NCBI RefSeq assembly: GCF_002368095.1
Contig: NZ_AP018227.1
Span: 7,580,123-7,644,122, forward strand
Reading direction: 5' to 3'
Source: Calothrix parasitica NIES-267
GTDB lineage: Bacteria > Cyanobacteriota > Cyanobacteriia > Cyanobacteriales > Nostocaceae
DNA length: 64,000 nt
The position numbers and the translations under genes are program-made. Under the pieces are notes generated by a model. The model saw only the letters and a program-made list of their open reading frames with translations. It was not told the origin of the DNA and did no database searches. Positions 9,277-17,523 of the stretch are shown here, one piece after another (position 1 is the stretch's first letter; every line of letters starts with the position of its first letter).

Positions 9277-10494
9277 TTATTTTGAACTAAAAATAGCAGG
9301 TTTGGAGTGATAGCGAATACCTGCTTGCTTAAATCTATGCAAAGCTTCATTAAGACGTTTAGTATCAGCAATCAAGCTAATGCGTACATAGTTTTCACCT
9401 CCATTACCAAAAGCGTTACCGGGAGTAACTACTACACCTGTTTGCTGTAATAACTTTAAAGCAAAATCGGTAGAATTCATACCTACGGGAGAAGGAATCC
9501 ATAAATACATTGTGGCTTTAGTCTTAGAAAGATTCCAACCCAAATCATTTAAACCTTCAACTAGGAAATCGCGACGCGTAGAATAGCGCTGTTGAACTTG
9601 CTCTAAATAGCTATCAGGCAATTCTAAAGCAGTTTGGGCTGCTGCTTGCAGCGCTGAGAAAATACCATAATCTAGGTTTGTTTTCAGCGTTCGTAGACCT
9701 TGAATTATGCGACGGTTTCCAACTACAAAACCAACCCTCCAACCAGCCATATTATAGGTTTTAGACATAGTATGAAACTCCACACCAATATCTTTAGCAC
9801 CAGGTATTTCTAGTAAACTTGTGGGTTGATAGCCATCAAAAGCTAATTCCGCATAACACAAATCGTGTACTAATAGAATTTCATGCTTTCGAGCGAAAGC
9901 AACTATTTCTTCAAAAAAATCGCGGGGTGCGGTAGCAGCAGTAGGATTATTAGGGTAATTGAAATAAAGTATTTTTGCCCGCTCTGCTACTTTGTCGGGT
10001 ATTTTTGTTAAATCAATTAACCAGTCATTTTCTGGTTGCAAAATCAAACTGTAGATTTCACCACCAGCAATTACCGGACCTCGAAAATGAACGGGATAAG
10101 ACGGTGAAGGAACTAAAACCACATCGCCGGGATTAACATAAGCTAATGCAAGATGTCCCAATCCTTCTTTGGAACCTAATAACGGTAAAGCTTCACTATC
10201 GGGATCTAAATTTACTCCGTAACGACGATGATACCAACTAGTAATCGCGTTGCGAAAATTAGCTGTTCCTTCAAAAGGGGGATAACCGTGATTTTGGGGA
10301 TTTTTTAAAGCCTGTATGGCTGCATCAACTACAGCATCAGGGGTTGCACCGTCGGGGTTTCCCATACCCAAATCAATCAAATCCAAACCTTGCTCCCGCG
10401 CTTTTGTCTTCAATTCATCTAATCGAGCAAATGGATAAGCGGGTAGTTTCTGTATTCTTTGGGCTGGGATTATCCAGTCTAAACTCATTTTCAA
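9277..10494 (-). CDS. class I/II PLP-dependent aminotransferase (LL-DAP aminotransferase-like)
   Basis: A 405-residue fold-type I aminotransferase. The PLP lysine is K245 in SKTYNMAGWRVGF; other cofactor residues are visible as NYPNNPT (about 179-185), HDLCYAE with D211 and Y214, and the substrate-carboxylate arginine in the VRISLI segment near the C-terminus. The closest family by overall pattern is the LL-diaminopimelate/alanine/aspartate aminotransferase group found in cyanobacteria, so a role in lysine (diaminopimelate) synthesis is plausible. Substrate specificity cannot be settled from motifs. The gene is followed at 41 bp by arsR on the same strand. Translation could start at ATG 10494 or 10488. 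Confidence 0.85.
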   Translation of the reverse strand: MKMSLDWIIPAQRIQKLPAYPFARLDELKTKAREQGLDLIDLGMGNPDGATPDAVVDAAIQALKNPQNHGYPPFEGTANFRNAITSWYHRRYGVNLDPDSEALPLLGSKEGLGHLALAYVNPGDVVLVPSPSYPVHFRGPVIAGGEIYSLILQPENDWLIDLTKIPDKVAERAKILYFNYPNNPTAATAPRDFFEEIVAFARKHEILLVHDLCYAELAFDGYQPTSLLEIPGAKDIGVEFHTMSKTYNMAGWRVGFVVGNRRIIQGLRTLKTNLDYGIFSALQAAAQTALELPDSYLEQVQQRYSTRRDFLVEGLNDLGWNLSKTKATMYLWIPSPVGMNSTDFALKLLQQTGVVVTPGNAFGNGGENYVRISLIADTKRLNEALHRFKQAGIRYHSKPAIFSSK

Positions 10495-10598
10495 ATTTTG
10501 CTATTGAACTGTTAGATTACCAATAAACCAGTACACCAGGCAATAGAACAGTTACGTAAATCAATTTACCTAACTGTTCTGCTGAAAGTATTATTCCT

Positions 10599-11807
10599 TT
10601 AAGCTTTCCTCTGACTTTTGGAACCAGAGAATTTTTTAGTTTGATTAGTTGGAGAATTTAAACCGCTTGCAATTCCACTTGCTTCTACTGGTGCTGTAGT
10701 AGAAACCATCGCTGCCATTAACTGTTCGAGAGCAACTTTAAACGGTAGCCTATGAATATCTGAATTGGGTTGTAGAGCAAATTCTGCTGCTTTTTGCAAT
10801 TGCTTAAGGGTGATATTACCCAACCCCAAATCATCCAGCTTTTGAGGTAATCCGATTTCTGTATAGAATTTGAGTAATTGTTGTCTAGCAGTAGCAGCCA
10901 ATTGATTTCCTTGGAGCATTTCTTCCAAACGCAACTGCACCAAAATACCATAGGCAACTTTCTCCCCATGAATGCTACCGCGTCCGCAAACATGGGTTAA
11001 GCCGTTGTGTACTGCATGAGCTGCTACAGTTCGACATTGTGCCCCACCGACTCCACCAATTACCCCAGCAAGTAACACCGTAGCATCCACAACTTCTCGC
11101 CAAACTTCGCTTCCGGGAGATTGTAAAGCCGCAACCGACTTTTGCAGTAAAATATCTCGCAAAATCCGCGCTTGTTGAACTGCTGAAATTATCAAAGTTT
11201 GTTCTGAATGTCCGCTACTTACCGATGCTTCGTACCATTTTGCGATCGCATCGCCGATTCCCGCAACCAAAGTACTTTGCGGTGCAGTTTGAATCAAGTC
11301 GTAGTCTAATATCAGCAAATCTGGGCAGTTATCCAAAGCTACATCGTACAAAAACGCCCCTTCATCAGAATACACATTGGAAAGCGCAGTCCAAGCAGCG
11401 CAAGTAGCAGCCGAAGTCGGAATTGTGACCGCTGGTATTTTCAACTGATGCGCCAATAATTTCGCGGTATCAAGAGCTTTACCACCACCGATACCAATAA
11501 TTACATCAGCTTCATGGGTTGTAGCTCTGTCGCGTAGAATTCCTAAGCTGCTTTCACTACAATCAGGAGTATAAGAAGACTTAACTAAATCTAACCCCTC
11601 AGATTCCAATAATTCCAGATAATTATCGGCAGTATCCAAAGTATTATTGCCACTGACAATCAAGGGACGATTTCCCAAACGAGAAATGTATGAAACTGCT
11701 TGATTGAAGATTTGGGAACCGCGAATTACTTTCGCTGGAGCTATTGCGAGAGTTAAAAATGAATTGGATGTTTGAGCAGACAAGGATTTTTTTGATTGAT
11801 TCAACAT
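10599..11807 (-). CDS. iron-containing alcohol dehydrogenase / glycerol dehydrogenase-like protein
   Basis: A 402-residue group III (metal-dependent) dehydrogenase. Seen are the dinucleotide loop GIGGGKALDTAK (105-116), the TSAATCAAWT substrate stretch, the metal ligand Asp in AGIGDAIAKWYE (D186), and the two metal His clusters AAHAVHNGL and GSIHGEKVAYG. Spacing fits glycerol dehydrogenase-type (GldA-like) enzymes, which oxidise polyols or reduce aldehydes with NAD. The last about 30 residues are Ser/Lys-rich and look disordered. It sits about 100 bp upstream of the aminotransferase on the same strand, so cotranscription is possible. The exact substrate is unknown. Confidence 0.88.
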   Translation of the reverse strand: MLNQSKKSLSAQTSNSFLTLAIAPAKVIRGSQIFNQAVSYISRLGNRPLIVSGNNTLDTADNYLELLESEGLDLVKSSYTPDCSESSLGILRDRATTHEADVIIGIGGGKALDTAKLLAHQLKIPAVTIPTSAATCAAWTALSNVYSDEGAFLYDVALDNCPDLLILDYDLIQTAPQSTLVAGIGDAIAKWYEASVSSGHSEQTLIISAVQQARILRDILLQKSVAALQSPGSEVWREVVDATVLLAGVIGGVGGAQCRTVAAHAVHNGLTHVCGRGSIHGEKVAYGILVQLRLEEMLQGNQLAATARQQLLKFYTEIGLPQKLDDLGLGNITLKQLQKAAEFALQPNSDIHRLPFKVALEQLMAAMVSTTAPVEASGIASGLNSPTNQTKKFSGSKSQRKA

Positions 11808-12175
11808 ATAACTTAATAAATAGATAAATTAGCACCTCGGCTGAAAACTTTTGTCATTAAATGGCCGATAAATAATAATTGTATCGCTAGACATGAAACT
11901 AAATTTTACATATATTTACATATTTATGTCATACAAACTACATTTTATACGGTATGATATCTACCTTAAGTATTGTTGTTGACGAATAATTACTTAGGAA
12001 GTCCAAAAAAACAGCATTGATCGACTAACATAGAGATAGTAAATTCACAAGTGATAGTAGCTACATGATGCACTTAGCGCAAAAGATTTGAAACAATTTC
12101 GTAATTTCGCTGAGTTATCACGATAAAGGTATAAGACTTATAAAACAAACCTCCTTAAATAATTAGGGGAAACAA
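11808..12175. other. divergent intergenic region
   Basis: About 370 bp between the dehydrogenase start (minus) and the peptidoglycan-binding gene start (plus). It must hold both promoters. AT-rich, with no ORF or clear operator; an AGGGGAAACAAATG context marks the plus-strand start. Confidence 0.5.
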
Positions 12176-12529
12176 ATGGAACCATTAAATGGTAAATTTC
12201 AGCAATCCCAAAAAGATGCTGAAGCTAATTTTTTTCAGCAAAATATATTTCTTGTGAACGAACAACCTACCAACAAAGACATTGAACAAGAAAATAATCG
12301 AAACGAACCGACCGCATTACCAGAATTGAGCAAAGGTAGTAAAGGAGAAATGGTAATGAAAGCACAGCGCATCTTAAAGACAACTTCCGATTACGTGGGA
12401 TATGTAGACGGTGATTTCGGTTGGGTTATGGAAGCAGCAGTACAAAGTTTTCAGCGTCGAAGCAAAGTCGCAATAAATGGAATTATTAATGATGAGACTT
12501 GGGAAGCTTTAAAGCAAATTCGTAGTTAG
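12176..12529 (+). CDS. peptidoglycan-binding domain 1 protein
   Basis: A 117-residue protein with a hydrophilic Gln/Asn-rich N-terminal half and one C-terminal PG_binding_1 domain (PF01471, about residues 48-115). The domain shows LSKGSKGEMVMKAQRIL, DGDFGWVMEAAVQSFQ and NGIINDETWEAL, the usual three-helix cell-wall binding pattern. There is no signal peptide and no hydrolase domain, so it may bind wall material through another export route or act inside as a scaffold. GGGGA seven bases upstream supports the ATG. Confidence 0.85.
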   Translation: MEPLNGKFQQSQKDAEANFFQQNIFLVNEQPTNKDIEQENNRNEPTALPELSKGSKGEMVMKAQRILKTTSDYVGYVDGDFGWVMEAAVQSFQRRSKVAINGIINDETWEALKQIRS

Positions 12530-12600
12530 AGGTTAAAGGTTAGAGGTTAGAGGTTAAAGGTTAAAGGTTAATTAATTACCAATTACCAATTCCTAACTCT
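12530..12600. repeat. short tandem (heptamer) repeats
   Basis: Runs of AGGTTAA/AGGTTAG followed by ATTACCA and ACTCCTA units, a typical nostocalean STRR tract. It extends into the 3' end of the Ycf51 gene, whose last codons (GNQELGVKS) are read from the repeat. Confidence 0.85.
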
Positions 12601-13135
12601 TAACTCCTAACTCCTGATTTCCATAAGTTTTTAACTTAACTAAACTATCTTGATAAATATCAATTTCCATTGTATCGTCATCGCGATTTGAAAGGGAGCG
12701 CTTAACTTCTCCTAAATACAGTGGTAGAGAAAGTCCTGGTTCGGGATGCACTATGCTGCGAGCGCGAATCGATAATTGATTATCTGCGAGACTCCCTAAT
12801 CTACCGTAGGAAAATAAATCACTAGCAGCTTGACGTAAAGTTGCATCTAATTCTGAAGAGGTAATTTGTGGTGGTGTTGCAATTACAGCTTTAGATGAGC
12901 CATTGTCATAAACCAACTTATAGCGAACTGCACCAGGGATAACCGTGCGCGTCAAAGGGGTGAGAGAGAGGGGAAATAAACCCCCCGTTAATACCAACAT
13001 GAACCCAGTAGCACCAGCTAATCGGAACCGGATACCCCACTTAAACACAAAACCTAAAATTGTGATAAAAGCAAATACTAATGTGGCAATACCAGACCAT
13101 TGAGTGTAGCGTGCAAAATCATCTGTTGAGAACAT
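12593..13135 (-). CDS. Ycf51 family protein
   Basis: A 180-residue protein of the Ycf51 (DUF2518) family found in cyanobacteria and some plastids. Three hydrophobic segments lie within the first 65 residues (WSGIATLVFAFITILGFVF and following). A soluble C-terminal part contains ATPPQITSSELDATLRQAASDLFSYGRLG and LPLYLGEVKRS. Function is not established; conservation in photosynthetic lineages suggests a membrane role linked to the thylakoid or envelope. The final residues are encoded by a heptamer repeat, so the C-terminus is probably variable between strains. Confidence 0.8.
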   Translation of the reverse strand: MFSTDDFARYTQWSGIATLVFAFITILGFVFKWGIRFRLAGATGFMLVLTGGLFPLSLTPLTRTVIPGAVRYKLVYDNGSSKAVIATPPQITSSELDATLRQAASDLFSYGRLGSLADNQLSIRARSIVHPEPGLSLPLYLGEVKRSLSNRDDDTMEIDIYQDSLVKLKTYGNQELGVKS

Positions 13136-13207
13136 AACGGTTTAACTGCCAAGTTGTTTAATTTATCAATAAATTTATTTTACCGGGGAAACTACCGTCT
13201 GAGTCAT

Positions 13208-14416
13208 TCAAACTACATCAAACTGCTGTTCAATCGCATCACAAGCAACACCTACTCCATCTTCTGCTTGGATTACTTTTCTAATTTCCATTGCTTTAGT
13301 AGCATAGCTGGGATTTTCTAATAAAGCATTTAACTCTAGCGCTACCCTTTTTGCGAAATATTGCTTGCGTGGAACTGTACGAGAAGTTCCTAATTTTTCA
13401 ACTCGTGCAGCATTGTCCGGTTGGTCGTGGCTGTAAGGCATAATTAACGTTGGACGACCAGCTCGTAGAGCTTGAGCGGTTGTGCCAATTCCTCCTTGAT
13501 GGACAATTACAGCAGCACGAGGGAAAACTTGAGAATAGGGAGCATAATCCACAGCAATAATATTTTCTGAGAGATTTTCTGGAACCGGATTTTTACCAAT
13601 TAATAAAACAGCACGATGGTTTAATTGTTTTACTGCTTTGATACTTTCCTGATAAAAATTACCAGCATCCATAACAGCAGCAGAACCTAGAGTAAAAACA
13701 ATCGGTGGTTCCCCAGCATCTAAAAACTGCTTCAATTCTGAACTTAGTTCTGTTCCACCTTGAGTACCATCATAAAAAGTAAAACCTGCAATCACTGTAT
13801 TTTCTGGCCAATCGGGTTGAGGTTGACCGATAACTGAAGAAAATAGCGCAACAACCAGGTAAGGTGAATATTTTTTATTATCGATAAACGGATTATATTT
13901 GATGGGGGAAAGCCCGAGTTCGCGACGAAGTTGACGAATCGGTTCGGTCCAAGAATTACTAACTAGCTTGGCAAAATTAACAACAGCTTTATTAACGATA
14001 GTCCCAAATTTATAAAGTTTCGCCAAACTAGGAAATGATGCTAAAACCGGTAGGTCATAAACCGAGAAAAAACCCATCGGAACCATTGCACTTGAAGCCC
14101 ATTTCATTCCTAGTTTTTCTACAACAAGGGGAGTCGCGATAACTCCTTCTCCTGAAAAGATAAAATCTGCATTTTTGGCGACATTGAGCAAATCGGTATA
14201 CATATCTTGCAAATTCGGATTGGCCCATTTACATACCATGTATTCCTGACCCGTCTTCAAATCCATCATCCGTGCCATTTCCTGGAGGTCATTCATCGCA
14301 GTAAAATCGGGACGCATAGAATGAAACTCAAATCCCAAAGCTTCGATTTTTGATTGATAAACTTGATGGGTAACAAAAGCTATATCATGACCGCGCTGTC
14401 GTAATTCTAAGCTTAT
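13208..14416 (-). pseudogene. GT1-family glycosyltransferase, main part, 5' end displaced by IS insertion
   Basis: This is the C-terminal about 400 residues of a UDP/TDP-sugar glycosyltransferase of the MGT/UGT type. The donor-site signature HQGGIGTTAQALRAGRPTLI, followed by MPYSHDQPDNAARVEKLG, is clear, as is IVFTLGSAAVMDAG. The reading frame remains open upstream into the IS end, where ATG 14491 would give a chimeric protein beginning MSTILFFRIIWLTYYL instead of the normal nucleotide-binding N-terminus. The missing start (MGRIAVTTLGTLGDLHPM...) is found on the other side of the IS at 15919-15982. Removing the IS and one TTAT copy restores a 422-residue frame. The present product lacks the N-terminal Rossmann strand, so it is probably inactive. 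Confidence 0.92.
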
Positions 14417-14463
14417 CCCTCTTCTGTCACTTTCCGAATTCAATAAATAATAAGTAAGCCAGA

Positions 14464-15845
14464 TTATCCGGAAGAATAAAATGGTTGACATTGATTAATT
14501 GCAGCAATCAAATGATTAAATCCAAGTAATAAATTAGCGGACGGGAAAATATCTAGCCAGGGATAAATTATCCATAGCAGCAATGTAGGTTGGATAATTA
14601 AACGAATATTATTTAAAGTGTTCTTCCATCCACCTTCATGATTCCATTGTTGATGTATTGAAAAATCAGCAGAATTAGTTACGGCTTTATTTTCTGTTGT
14701 ACTATTATAAATTAAGGATAAAAAAACTTGAGAATTTAAACTAATCATTGTATAAACACAGAAAATAACCTCCCACCACTTTTCAATATCCTTGAAATTA
14801 GTAAAACGATAATCCGTCCAACCCAATTCTTGTTTACACTGTCTAAATCCGTATTCTACCCATGTTCTTAATCCATAAAGATTACCTAAAGTTTTCTTAA
14901 TCTTACCTGCAATATTAGTCATTACAAATGAGGTTGTATTTTCAGGTAAAGTTTCTTGATCGGTGGTGATTTCCCAGTAAGTTATAGCTCTTCTCTTGCC
15001 ATAAATTATTTCTCTTATATATCTAGTTTCCGATTTATGATTGCTAAATATTCTTTCAAATTTACACCACTTATTAGCCCTGATTCTCTGTTCAGAGGAC
15101 ATCCAGACTCCGTGATTACAACGAAATTGCTACAACATAACGTAGCTTATATTTTTCTAAAGTTCTAATAAATTGGCTGGCTTCACCCTGCGGGTTCGCA
15201 GTCGCTTCAAGTCGGCAAAGCCGCCCAACGCGCTGCTCACCATATAAACTGTCAGCCAATACTAGTTCAATATTAAATCCGTAGTCAATCAACTCCGTAA
15301 TTATTTCAGAAGCTAACTGTATTTTTGTCTTATACTTATCCTCTTCTTTTAAAGTTCCTTTCGGTTTAAATATTTTAGTAATTAATGGGAAAGTTATATT
15401 AGAATAAACCCCATAGGCATTCACTGAAACTATTCCATTGTCTACTTTACCTACGCTGCCTAAATATTGTCTCGCAACATAATCTGTCTTTTTACCTTTT
15501 TTCCTATCTCCTGTTTCATCAATTACGGAGCGTAATTGTATTTCCACTTAATGAGTTTTTAATTTTAGCTAATCTTTTTTCTTTTAATTTAGTAACAGAC
15601 CAGGGCGAGTTTGAAATAAAATGATGTAATGACTGTGCAGAATTAATTCCGACAACTTTCGCTATTTCTGGCAATGATTTTCTCTTAATTGGAGATATTA
15701 TTCCTAAATGTAAATATTTAAAACATTCGTAATTTCTTACTTCTTTAAATAAGTCTTTATACTCATAACAATACTCATCTATTACGGACACGGTTGAATG
15801 CGCGTCTCTTGCCAAATGTTTCAGAATTTGTAGCTCTACATCCAT
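14464..15845 (-). pseudogene. IS701-like DDE transposase, two frameshifts
   Basis: Three consecutive frames make one transposase. The first runs from ATG 15845 to about 15530 (MDVELQILKHLARDAHSTV...). The second runs from about 15545 to 15116 (SVIDETGDRKKGKKTDYVAR, ADSLYGE, ending RYVVAI). The third runs from about 15130 to 14464 (CNHGVWMSSEQ, YGFRQCKQELGW, terminal LIAAINQCQPF). The second break is a single extra T: ATTTCG instead of ATTCG, which would read VAIRCNHGVW. Both shifts are in the same direction, each equivalent to one inserted base. An in-frame 54-bp insertion also lies after YGE. Programmed frameshifting is unlikely because no slippery heptamer is seen. Confidence 0.85.
15188..15241. 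repeat. 49-bp GC-rich small repeat nested inside the transposase
   Basis: A GC-rich block (CTGCGGGTTCGCAGTCGC...) stands out in AT-rich DNA and is bracketed by 5-bp direct repeats TCACC (15183-15187 and 15237-15241). Element plus one duplication equals 54 bp, so it adds 18 codons in frame (QRVGRLCRLEATANPQGE) between YGE and ASQF. It resembles the small dispersed mobile repeats known from Nostoc-type genomes. Confidence 0.75.
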
Positions 15846-15918
15846 TGTTACACCTTGCTTGTAGAGATTTTTATTTTTATTCCTTTAATAATAATACTCG
15901 GAAAGTGACAGAAGAGGG

Positions 15919-15982
15919 TTATGGCAATCATTGGATGAAGGTCACCAAGAGTTCCTAAAGTTGTAACAGCTATTCGACCCAT
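15919..15982 (-). pseudogene. 5' fragment of the IS-split glycosyltransferase gene
   Basis: Reads ATG at 15982 then MGRIAVTTLGTLGDLHPMIAI, the classic N-terminal strand and loop of GT1 enzymes (GT.GD..P motif). The frame then enters the IS end. Its 64 bp plus the 1,205 bp beyond the second TTAT copy (14412 down to 13208) give exactly 423 codons including stop, which proves the original continuity. Confidence 0.92.
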
Positions 15983-16075
15983 AATATCTATTGAAATAAC
16001 AATACCTGCTTAGTATATCTAAAGCAGGTAAATTTAATATTTTAAATAATGTATTTATATATACCTATTGACAAT

Positions 16076-16465
16076 CTAATAATTACTGCATTCTACTGAC
16101 ATTTTACCGTCGTCCAGGGTTGAGACAGACACATTATAATCAGTTGGACAAATAGTTACCGAATTACCTGTTTTGATTTTTATTTCTTCAGAAAGCTTGC
16201 AGCGTTGAAATTGAGATTTTTCTGTAAAATTAATATAATTTCCGACTTTACAGGGAAATATAGAAGTACCAGATTGATTATTGCCAATTCTAACTTTAGT
16301 ATCTCTTGCGAGAATACAATATTTTAAAGAACCGTTACTATAACGGTTAATAGTTCCTGCTTCACAAGAAACCGCTGAAACAGCAGATTGAGAAAAAATT
16401 ACATTTATTACGGAAAAAGTAAAAAAAGAAGCAACCCCAATCAACTTATGATTTAAAAACTGCAT
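16076..16465 (-). CDS. small secreted cysteine-containing protein, unknown
   Basis: A 129-residue protein with a clear Sec signal peptide (basic start, hydrophobic core to about residue 26, cleavage near SAVSA-VSC). The mature part holds six cysteines (CEAGTINRYSNGSLKYC, FPCKVGN, QRCKLSEE, ICPTDYN, VECSNY), consistent with periplasmic disulfides. Two similar Gly/Asn-containing motifs (GNNQSGTSIFPC and GNSVTICP) hint at an internal duplication. I recognise no family. It lies just downstream of a strong terminator, so it has its own promoter in the AT-rich 80-bp gap. Confidence 0.65.
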   Translation of the reverse strand: MQFLNHKLIGVASFFTFSVINVIFSQSAVSAVSCEAGTINRYSNGSLKYCILARDTKVRIGNNQSGTSIFPCKVGNYINFTEKSQFQRCKLSEEIKIKTGNSVTICPTDYNVSVSTLDDGKMSVECSNY

Positions 16466-16543
16466 TTGAACAATCTATTTTTTAAAATTAAATAAATCAA
16501 CCAATTTAAGCTAAGAGAAATTAAAAAATATTCAAAAAAATAA

Positions 16544-16573
16544 TAAAAAAAAACACCCCGAATTGGGGTGTTT
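16544..16573 (-). terminator. Rho-independent terminator
   Basis: On the minus strand a perfect 9-bp stem AAACACCCC/GGGGTGTTT with a 5-base loop (AATTC) is followed by a run of T. It ends transcripts coming from the 16.6-16.9 kb ORFs. Confidence 0.85.
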
Positions 16574-16588
16574 ACATCTTCCCAACAA

Positions 16589-16687
16589 TCAGCAACAGTG
16601 ACAAATGTGGGACAAACCACATTCACAGTCACAGGCGTGTATTGTTATATTATTAACTTTTTGGGCAACATACCTCAGAATTTGCAC
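16589..16687 (-). CDS. candidate 32-residue Cys/His-rich microprotein
   Basis: GTG at 16687 opens a frame preceded directly by a stop codon and closed by TGA at 16589, 16 bp before a strong terminator stem. The peptide's second half is ITIHACDCECGLSHICHCC: six Cys and three His in 16 residues, a composition expected for metal binding. It matches no metallothionein family I know. Caution: the same DNA contains an interrupted inverted repeat (GTGAC...AATGTGG / CCACATT...GTCAC), so it may instead be an RNA structure. The start lacks a good ribosome-binding site. Confidence 0.35.
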   Translation of the reverse strand: MQILRYVAQKVNNITIHACDCECGLSHICHCC

Positions 16688-16706
16688 TTAGAACCATAAG
16701 TTCAAA

Positions 16707-16931
16707 TTAACGAAATTCTTTATTCTCCTGCTTTAATTGTCTATGACCTAATAAATAATTTTCATCTATAAAGTAACCACTAAGAAGACTTTGTTGCTTT
16801 TTATCTTGCGGTTCGTAATTATATATAACTCCACAAACAGCAGCCAATATTATCCAAAAAAGTGTATTCAGACGAAAATCGAAAACAGTAATATCTTTCG
16901 TATTGAATATTAGCCCGGTAGTAAAGGGCAC
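16707..16931 (-). CDS. small ORF with one membrane segment, doubtful
   Basis: A 74-residue frame from a GTG codon with one hydrophobic helix (LNTLFWIILAAVCGVIYNY) and a charged C-terminus (GHRQLKQENKEFR). No Shine-Dalgarno and no recognised family. It lies upstream of the Cys-rich frame on the same strand and would share the terminator at 16544-16573. It could be a real small membrane protein or a gene remnant in a decaying region. Confidence 0.3.
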   Translation of the reverse strand: MPFTTGLIFNTKDITVFDFRLNTLFWIILAAVCGVIYNYEPQDKKQQSLLSGYFIDENYLLGHRQLKQENKEFR

Positions 16932-17256
16932 ATATAGAAGGAATTAAGGGAAAAATTAATAGCCCTAATTTTGTAAAATGCCAAGAGGATTACAACTTTG
17001 GGTTAGAATGTGGCTTCCGCAAAAAGCTGGTTTTTGTCATTTATCAGTAGCAGTAATAGTTGGCTAAAAAATAAATTAGGTAGTAGCCTTGATTTATAAA
17101 AACTGATAAATAACAAGGTATTCAAGCTAATTTTTCACAATAAAATTATTTTTATTTTGTTTTAATCAGTTAAAAGTAATATTGTACTTAAAACTACTTT
17201 TAAAGCATTTATTTATAATATTTCAGGAATGGCCGCAATTGTCACAAAACTAGGGT

Positions 17257-17315
17257 GGTGCGTGACAATCAAAACATTATTACTACGTTCGGGCATTTTC
17301 AAAGTGTCACGTGCC
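17257..17315. repeat. MITE-like palindromic repeat, family A copy 1
   Basis: Begins GGTGCGTGACA and ends TGTCACGTGCC, with ACTACGTTC in the middle. The second copy (55272-55331) has the same ends, middle and size, showing a dispersed inverted-terminus element. Confidence 0.75.
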
Positions 17316-17334
17316 TCGGCAATAATACGGGAAG

Positions 17335-17460
17335 AAAATCTACACCCTCCGGGTTCCTTAGTTGCTCATGGGGGAAACCACGCCATTTGCTACAACGCGC
17401 TTGTTCCCGCGCAACGCAATGGCTCCCCAAGACCGCACTAACTCACCGTATTTTGCCTCC
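17335..17460. repeat. GC-rich dispersed repeat block
   Basis: A markedly GC-rich patch (ACACCCTCCGGGTTCC, ATGGGGGAAACCACGCC, AACGCGCTTGTTCCCGCGC) upstream of the ADP-ribosylglycohydrolase. The wording resembles the small repeats common in Nostocales. Long frames through it are spurious. Confidence 0.6.
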
Positions 17461-17523
17461 CCTACAAAAAAATGTTCTGGTTGCGTAAGTCCTATATTTA
17501 TCATATTTATCACAAAAATAATT

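Larger units (their letters stand above)
14417..15918 (-). mobile_element. IS701-like insertion sequence, 1,502 bp
   Basis: The boundaries are exact. Terminal inverted repeats match perfectly for at least 21 bp (each end begins CCCTCTTCTGTCACTTTC), and the element is flanked by a 4-bp direct repeat TTAT (14413-14416 and 15919-15922). The 4-bp duplication, the size and a transposase with IDETG-KKGK...VARQYLGSVGKVDN and KQELGW point to the IS701 group, first described in Calothrix. It interrupts a glycosyltransferase gene. The element is probably dead because its transposase is frameshifted. Confidence 0.92.
16932..17523. other. intergenic region with two repeat insertions
   Basis: About 590 bp between the small membrane ORF and the ADP-ribosylglycohydrolase. 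Apart from a 59-bp MITE-like repeat and a GC-rich repeat block (listed separately), it is AT-rich without a convincing gene. Confidence 0.5.

Noticed and set aside
14417-15918. Transposase frames considered as separate hypothetical genes
   Set aside because: They join into one IS701-like transposase once two one-base insertions are allowed.
17229-17523. Plus-strand frames upstream of the ADP-ribosylglycohydrolase, including a 5' extension to 17362
   Set aside because: They cross the MITE-like and GC-rich repeats; the conserved protein begins at ATG 17524.
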